This document shows, piece by piece, positions 61,619-64,000 of a DNA stretch of 64,000 nt. A program made the position numbers and the translations under genes. The notes under the pieces are model-generated. The model made no database searches. It was given only the letters and a program-made list of their open reading frames with translations, and was not told the origin of the DNA. Location: assembly GCF_029369745.1 (NCBI RefSeq), contig NZ_CP120210.1, forward strand, positions 868,001 to 932,000. Reading direction: 5' to 3'. Position 1 is the first letter of the stretch. Each line of letters begins with the position of its first letter. This DNA is from Amycolatopsis sp. QT-25 (lineage in GTDB: Bacteria; Actinomycetota; Actinomycetes; Mycobacteriales; Pseudonocardiaceae).

Positions 61619-62074
61619 ATGGCCGCACGGTGTCACTCTCGGAGGATGTTCTGGTTCGCTCCGGTGTCGTGGACACCGCACGACGAGGCCGAGCTGATCG
61701 CCGGCTGGCGGTTGTGGCTCGAACTCGGGGACCGCAGGTGGCCGTCGGCCGCGTGGGACGGGACGGCGGCCGACGTCGTCAGGCCGCTGAGAGAGCTGGT
61801 CGCGGCGTGCGACGACATCGAGACGGGATACCGCGAGGCCGTCGACGAGCCGTCGGAGGAATTCATCCGGATCATTCAGTTCCTCGTATGGACCGTGAGC
61901 ACGGTGATCGAGCTGTGGGCCGACGACGAGGTCCCGCTCGATGCCGAGCGCATAGCGTTGCTGCACGCCGATCTGGCCGGATTCGCCGAGCAGGCCGATC
62001 GGGTGCTCGAGGTGCTGGCCGTCAGCGGGGGCTGGCCGGGCCTGGCCGCGGAGCACCGGCAAACGGATCGCTGA
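61619..62074 (+). CDS. Hypothetical acidic protein
   Basis: 151 residues from the ATG at 61619; an ATG at 61646 (MFWFAPVSWTPHDEAELIAGW) is an alternative and may be the true start. Helical: AELIAGWRLWLELGDRRWPSAAWDG, LRELVAACDDIETGYREAVDE, FLVWTVSTVIELWADDEVPLDAERIALLHADLAGFAEQADRVLEVL (in pieces). No recognised domain, no signal peptide. Codon use is host-like, unlike the preceding nucleotidase gene. Confidence 0.55.
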   Translation: MAARCHSRRMFWFAPVSWTPHDEAELIAGWRLWLELGDRRWPSAAWDGTAADVVRPLRELVAACDDIETGYREAVDEPSEEFIRIIQFLVWTVSTVIELWADDEVPLDAERIALLHADLAGFAEQADRVLEVLAVSGGWPGLAAEHRQTDR

Positions 62075-62480
62075 GCGCTTCCGGTTCCTCGATCCGCGAG
62101 CCCGTCAGGTGTTCGGTCAGCCGGTGGGAGCCGGATCGGCGGGCTCGATCTCGATCACCTTTCGTCGTACTCGACGTCGTGCCGCGGGACACCGCGAACT
62201 CGGTGCTCCAGCTCGCCCGGTAGAGCCATCGAAACCAGGTCGACGGGCTCGACGCTGCCCGGATGCAGGAGCTCGTCCCACCAGCCGTTCGTCCGTCACG
62301 GAGGAGACCTGCCGTACGGGGGGATACCGTCCGCGACTTCCACAGAGGACATGCCGCCGACCGGGTCTGCTTCCTGTCGGGTACCTGTCGATCACGCTCC
62401 GGAGGTGCCATCGGAGCCGCCCGGTGCCCTACCGTGACCTGGGTAAGTTGAATATTCACCGACCAGAAAGCTGATGCCCG
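62075..62480. other. Intergenic region, nothing recognised
   Basis: About 405 bp. Open frames on both strands here have the Arg/Pro/Ser composition of chance frames. The AT-rich bases just before 62481 (AAGTTGAATATTCACC) may be the promoter region of the DoxX gene. Confidence 0.5.
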
Positions 62481-62906
62481 ATGTTCGCTCGTTTCAAGGA
62501 TGTCGCCCTCCTGCTCGGCCGGATCGGTGTCGGTGTGGTCTTCCTCGCACACGGCCTGCAGAAATGGGAAAAGGGGATCGACGGCACCGCGAAGTTCTTC
62601 GAGCAGACCGGAATTCCGCTGCCGACGCTCGCGGCGATCTTCGCGATCGCGGTGGAGATCGTGGGTGGGATCTTGTTCATCGTCGGTTTCCTGACGCCGC
62701 TGGTGGGCCTCGGCTTCGTCGTGGTTTCCGTCGGTGCCCTGCTCTCGGTGCACCTCGACAACGGTCTCACTGGTCAGGGTGGTTATGAATTCGTCCTCGT
62801 CCTGGCGGTCACCGGGCTCGCGCTCGGCTTCAACGCCGGCAAGCTGTCGCTCGACCATGTGCTCTTCGGGCGCAAGCGTGAGGTGAAGCAGCTCCAGGAC
62901 GCCTGA
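62481..62906 (+). CDS. DoxX-family membrane protein
   Basis: 141 residues with four membrane helices. LLLGRIGVGVVFLAHGLQKW at the start, FEQTGIPLPTLAAIFAIAVEIVGGILFIVGFLTPL in the middle and NGLTGQGGYEFVLVLAVTGLAL near the end (in pieces) are the DoxX pattern. Bacterial DoxX proteins are linked to redox or thiol stress in mycobacteria and are of unknown reaction. Followed by a strong hairpin, and convergent with the TIGR03089 gene. Confidence 0.88.
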   Translation: MFARFKDVALLLGRIGVGVVFLAHGLQKWEKGIDGTAKFFEQTGIPLPTLAAIFAIAVEIVGGILFIVGFLTPLVGLGFVVVSVGALLSVHLDNGLTGQGGYEFVLVLAVTGLALGFNAGKLSLDHVLFGRKREVKQLQDA

Positions 62907-62917
62907 CCCCGGTCGCT

Positions 62918-62964
62918 ATGAAGGGACCTTTCCTTGCAAATTTTGCAAGGAAAGGTCCCTTCAT
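62918..62964. terminator. Long hairpin, variant copy 5, between convergent genes
   Basis: Perfect 23-bp arms (62918-62940 and 62942-62964) with ATGAAGGGACCTTTCCTTGC as the outer part and AAAT/TTT at the tip. It combines the CATGAAGG/CCTTGC ends of the long hairpins with the AAGGGACCTTT core of the 17-nt repeat. Position between two gene ends suggests a bidirectional terminator. Confidence 0.85.
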
Positions 62965-62970
62965 GGCACT

Positions 62971-63678
62971 TCAGGAGAGAAGATCCGCGGTAGTCCGCTC
63001 TGCTTCGCGCCGGGAAGCGAGTTTGGCCGGATCCGCGTCGGTGACCTGGACCAGATGCGCGCCGGCGGCCAGCGGCGTCAGAAAGCCCGCGAGGATGCCG
63101 TCGGAGCCGCTCCATTCCACAGTGGACAGAACGCGGTCATCCGCGGACAGGCCCGCCGAAGAAGCGCGGGAGCGGGCTTCGGCGATAACTTCGTCCACAG
63201 TGGACGAACCCAGCGCGGGAGTGCCGCCCGGCACGGGGAACAGCGGGCTGAACTGGTCACCCGAAAGCCTGGCTTCGGTCAGGTAGTCCATCGCCCCGTC
63301 GGGTACGGAACCGGCGGGCAGTCCGAGACCCATCGGGTGCAGCGAGACGACGGCCGTCCCGGCCGCGTCGGAAACGCCGCCGGGCGCGACGAACGCCACC
63401 CGCGCGCCCGCGGTCTCCGTCACCACCCTGGCGCCGCACCACCAAGCGCCCAGCAGGACACCGGCGGTCTGCCAATGCGACGGCAGCACGACGGCGACCT
63501 CGTCTCCCGGTTCGACGTCGAACTCGTCGACCAGCCAGTTCGCCGTCTTGGCGGCCCAGTTCACCGTGGTCGCCACGGACAGCTCGACCCGGCTGCCCTG
63601 CTTGTCGTCGTAGTGCGTGATCAGCGGTTTCGCGGGCGACCCGAGCAGGGGTCGCAGCAGCAGTTCGGTGAGGCTCAC
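62971..63678 (-). CDS. TIGR03089 family protein (Rv3268-like)
   Basis: 235 residues. Resembles the N-terminal part of AMP-forming acyl-CoA ligases (ITHYDDKQGSRVELSVATTVNWAAKTANWLV, DEVAVVLPSHWQTAGVLLGAWWCGA, in pieces) but lacks the ATP-binding core, as is typical of this actinobacterial family. Function unknown. It lies 10 bases from the LCP gene, same strand, as in M. tuberculosis Rv3268-Rv3267. Confidence 0.85.
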   Translation of the reverse strand: MSLTELLLRPLLGSPAKPLITHYDDKQGSRVELSVATTVNWAAKTANWLVDEFDVEPGDEVAVVLPSHWQTAGVLLGAWWCGARVVTETAGARVAFVAPGGVSDAAGTAVVSLHPMGLGLPAGSVPDGAMDYLTEARLSGDQFSPLFPVPGGTPALGSSTVDEVIAEARSRASSAGLSADDRVLSTVEWSGSDGILAGFLTPLAAGAHLVQVTDADPAKLASRREAERTTADLLS

Positions 63679-63688
63679 ACCCTCAACG

Positions 63689-64000
63689 CTAGTTCACGCA
63701 GGGAACACTCGACGCGGCGAGCAGCGGAGCAGCACCGGGGGCGCCGCCGCCACCGCCCCGGCCCACCAGCCCGGACACGAAGGTCCGCACGGCGGCGGGG
63801 TCGATCTCGACGATGCTCTGGCCGTCCGCGCTGCGGCCGTTGATGTTCACCACCGGGATGGTCGTGAACGTCAGGTCACCGGAGGCGATCCCCTTCGCCT
63901 GCTGCGCGAACTCCAGCAGGTCCAGTCCCTCGTCCAGGACGATCGACCGGCGCACCACGTCCATCAGGCCCGCCATCGTCGACGGGCTGGTCAGCGTGCC
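63689..64000 (-). CDS. LCP (LytR-CpsA-Psr) family protein, C-terminal part (cut by window edge)
   Basis: About 103 residues visible. GTLTSPSTMAGLMDVVRRSIVLDEGLDLLEFAQQAKGIASGDLTFTTIPVV (in pieces) is the end of an LCP domain, which joins arabinogalactan or teichoic-type polymers to peptidoglycan at the outer face. It ends after a Gly-rich linker and SSVPCVN. The catalytic Arg/Asp residues lie beyond the window. Matches Rv3267 (cpsA) in position. Confidence 0.85.
   Translation of the reverse strand, partial: GTLTSPSTMAGLMDVVRRSIVLDEGLDLLEFAQQAKGIASGDLTFTTIPVVNINGRSADGQSIVEIDPAAVRTFVSGLVGRGGGGGAPGAAPLLAASSVPCVN

Noticed and set aside
62109-62474. Frames on both strands between the hypothetical gene and DoxX
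   Set aside because: None has protein-like composition or a recognisable motif.

Overview
The window is chromosomal DNA of a high-GC actinomycete, most probably an Amycolatopsis or close Pseudonocardiaceae relative. Evidence: very GC-rich codon use with many GTG starts; a three-part biotin acyl-CoA carboxylase with an epsilon subunit; Scr1-type HTH/DUF397 genes; a TIGR03089 gene beside an LCP gene; and a small protein of the AMED_5909 type. From memory, a backbone runs in the same order as Mycobacterium tuberculosis Rv3285 to Rv3267: accA3 (1207-3000), maf (5775-6401), accE and accD5 (10808-12672), birA (23759-24583), PH-domain protein (24682-25266), GtrA (35517-36056), purK, purE (43037-44875), fadE25-like acyl-CoA dehydrogenase (46682-47854), TIGR03089 (62971-63678) and LCP (63689-64000). 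Carboxylase, its biotin ligase, HMG-CoA lyase, acyl-CoA ligase and acyl-CoA dehydrogenase form a loose acyl-CoA theme; PurK and PurE act consecutively in purine synthesis.

Between these backbone genes lie accessory blocks. They include a PadR/MFS efflux operon, a GlxA-type regulator divergent from a quinone-reductase-like gene, three two-component loci, MerR/thioredoxin, a NlpC/P60 cell-wall hydrolase, a TNT-domain toxin with a likely immunity gene (26392-27491), a lone Pvc16/DUF4255-like gene, an MFS/NmrA operon with a long leader, a 766-residue ECF sigma factor fused to a zinc anti-sigma domain, membrane segments and an outer domain (36933-39233), and two tandem GT87 mannosyltransferase-like genes.

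The main mobile feature is an integrative element of about 12.7 kb (47781-60575). A 74-bp direct repeat with one mismatch bounds it. The left copy is the last 24 codons plus stop of the acyl-CoA dehydrogenase gene, so insertion rebuilt an intact gene; I see no tRNA. The element is an AICE: tyrosine integrase, excisionase, HUH Rep, TraB-type DNA translocase (apparently frameshifted), small transfer-region proteins, and a flavoprotein/XRE-TPR regulator pair. At its far end, on the opposite strand, is an AT-rich two-gene cargo (56954-59789): a superfamily 1 helicase with a degenerate nuclease-like N-terminus, overlapping a DUF2290-like gene. This is the best candidate here for an undescribed, defence-like system. 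An AT-rich HAD nucleotidase gene lies just outside the right repeat.

Intergenic DNA carries several repeat families: long perfect hairpins (five copies), 21-bp-period ACTCGCGTG repeats (three loci), a 17-nt near-palindrome, and a hairpin with a conserved loop (two copies). I saw no rRNA, tRNA or CRISPR array.
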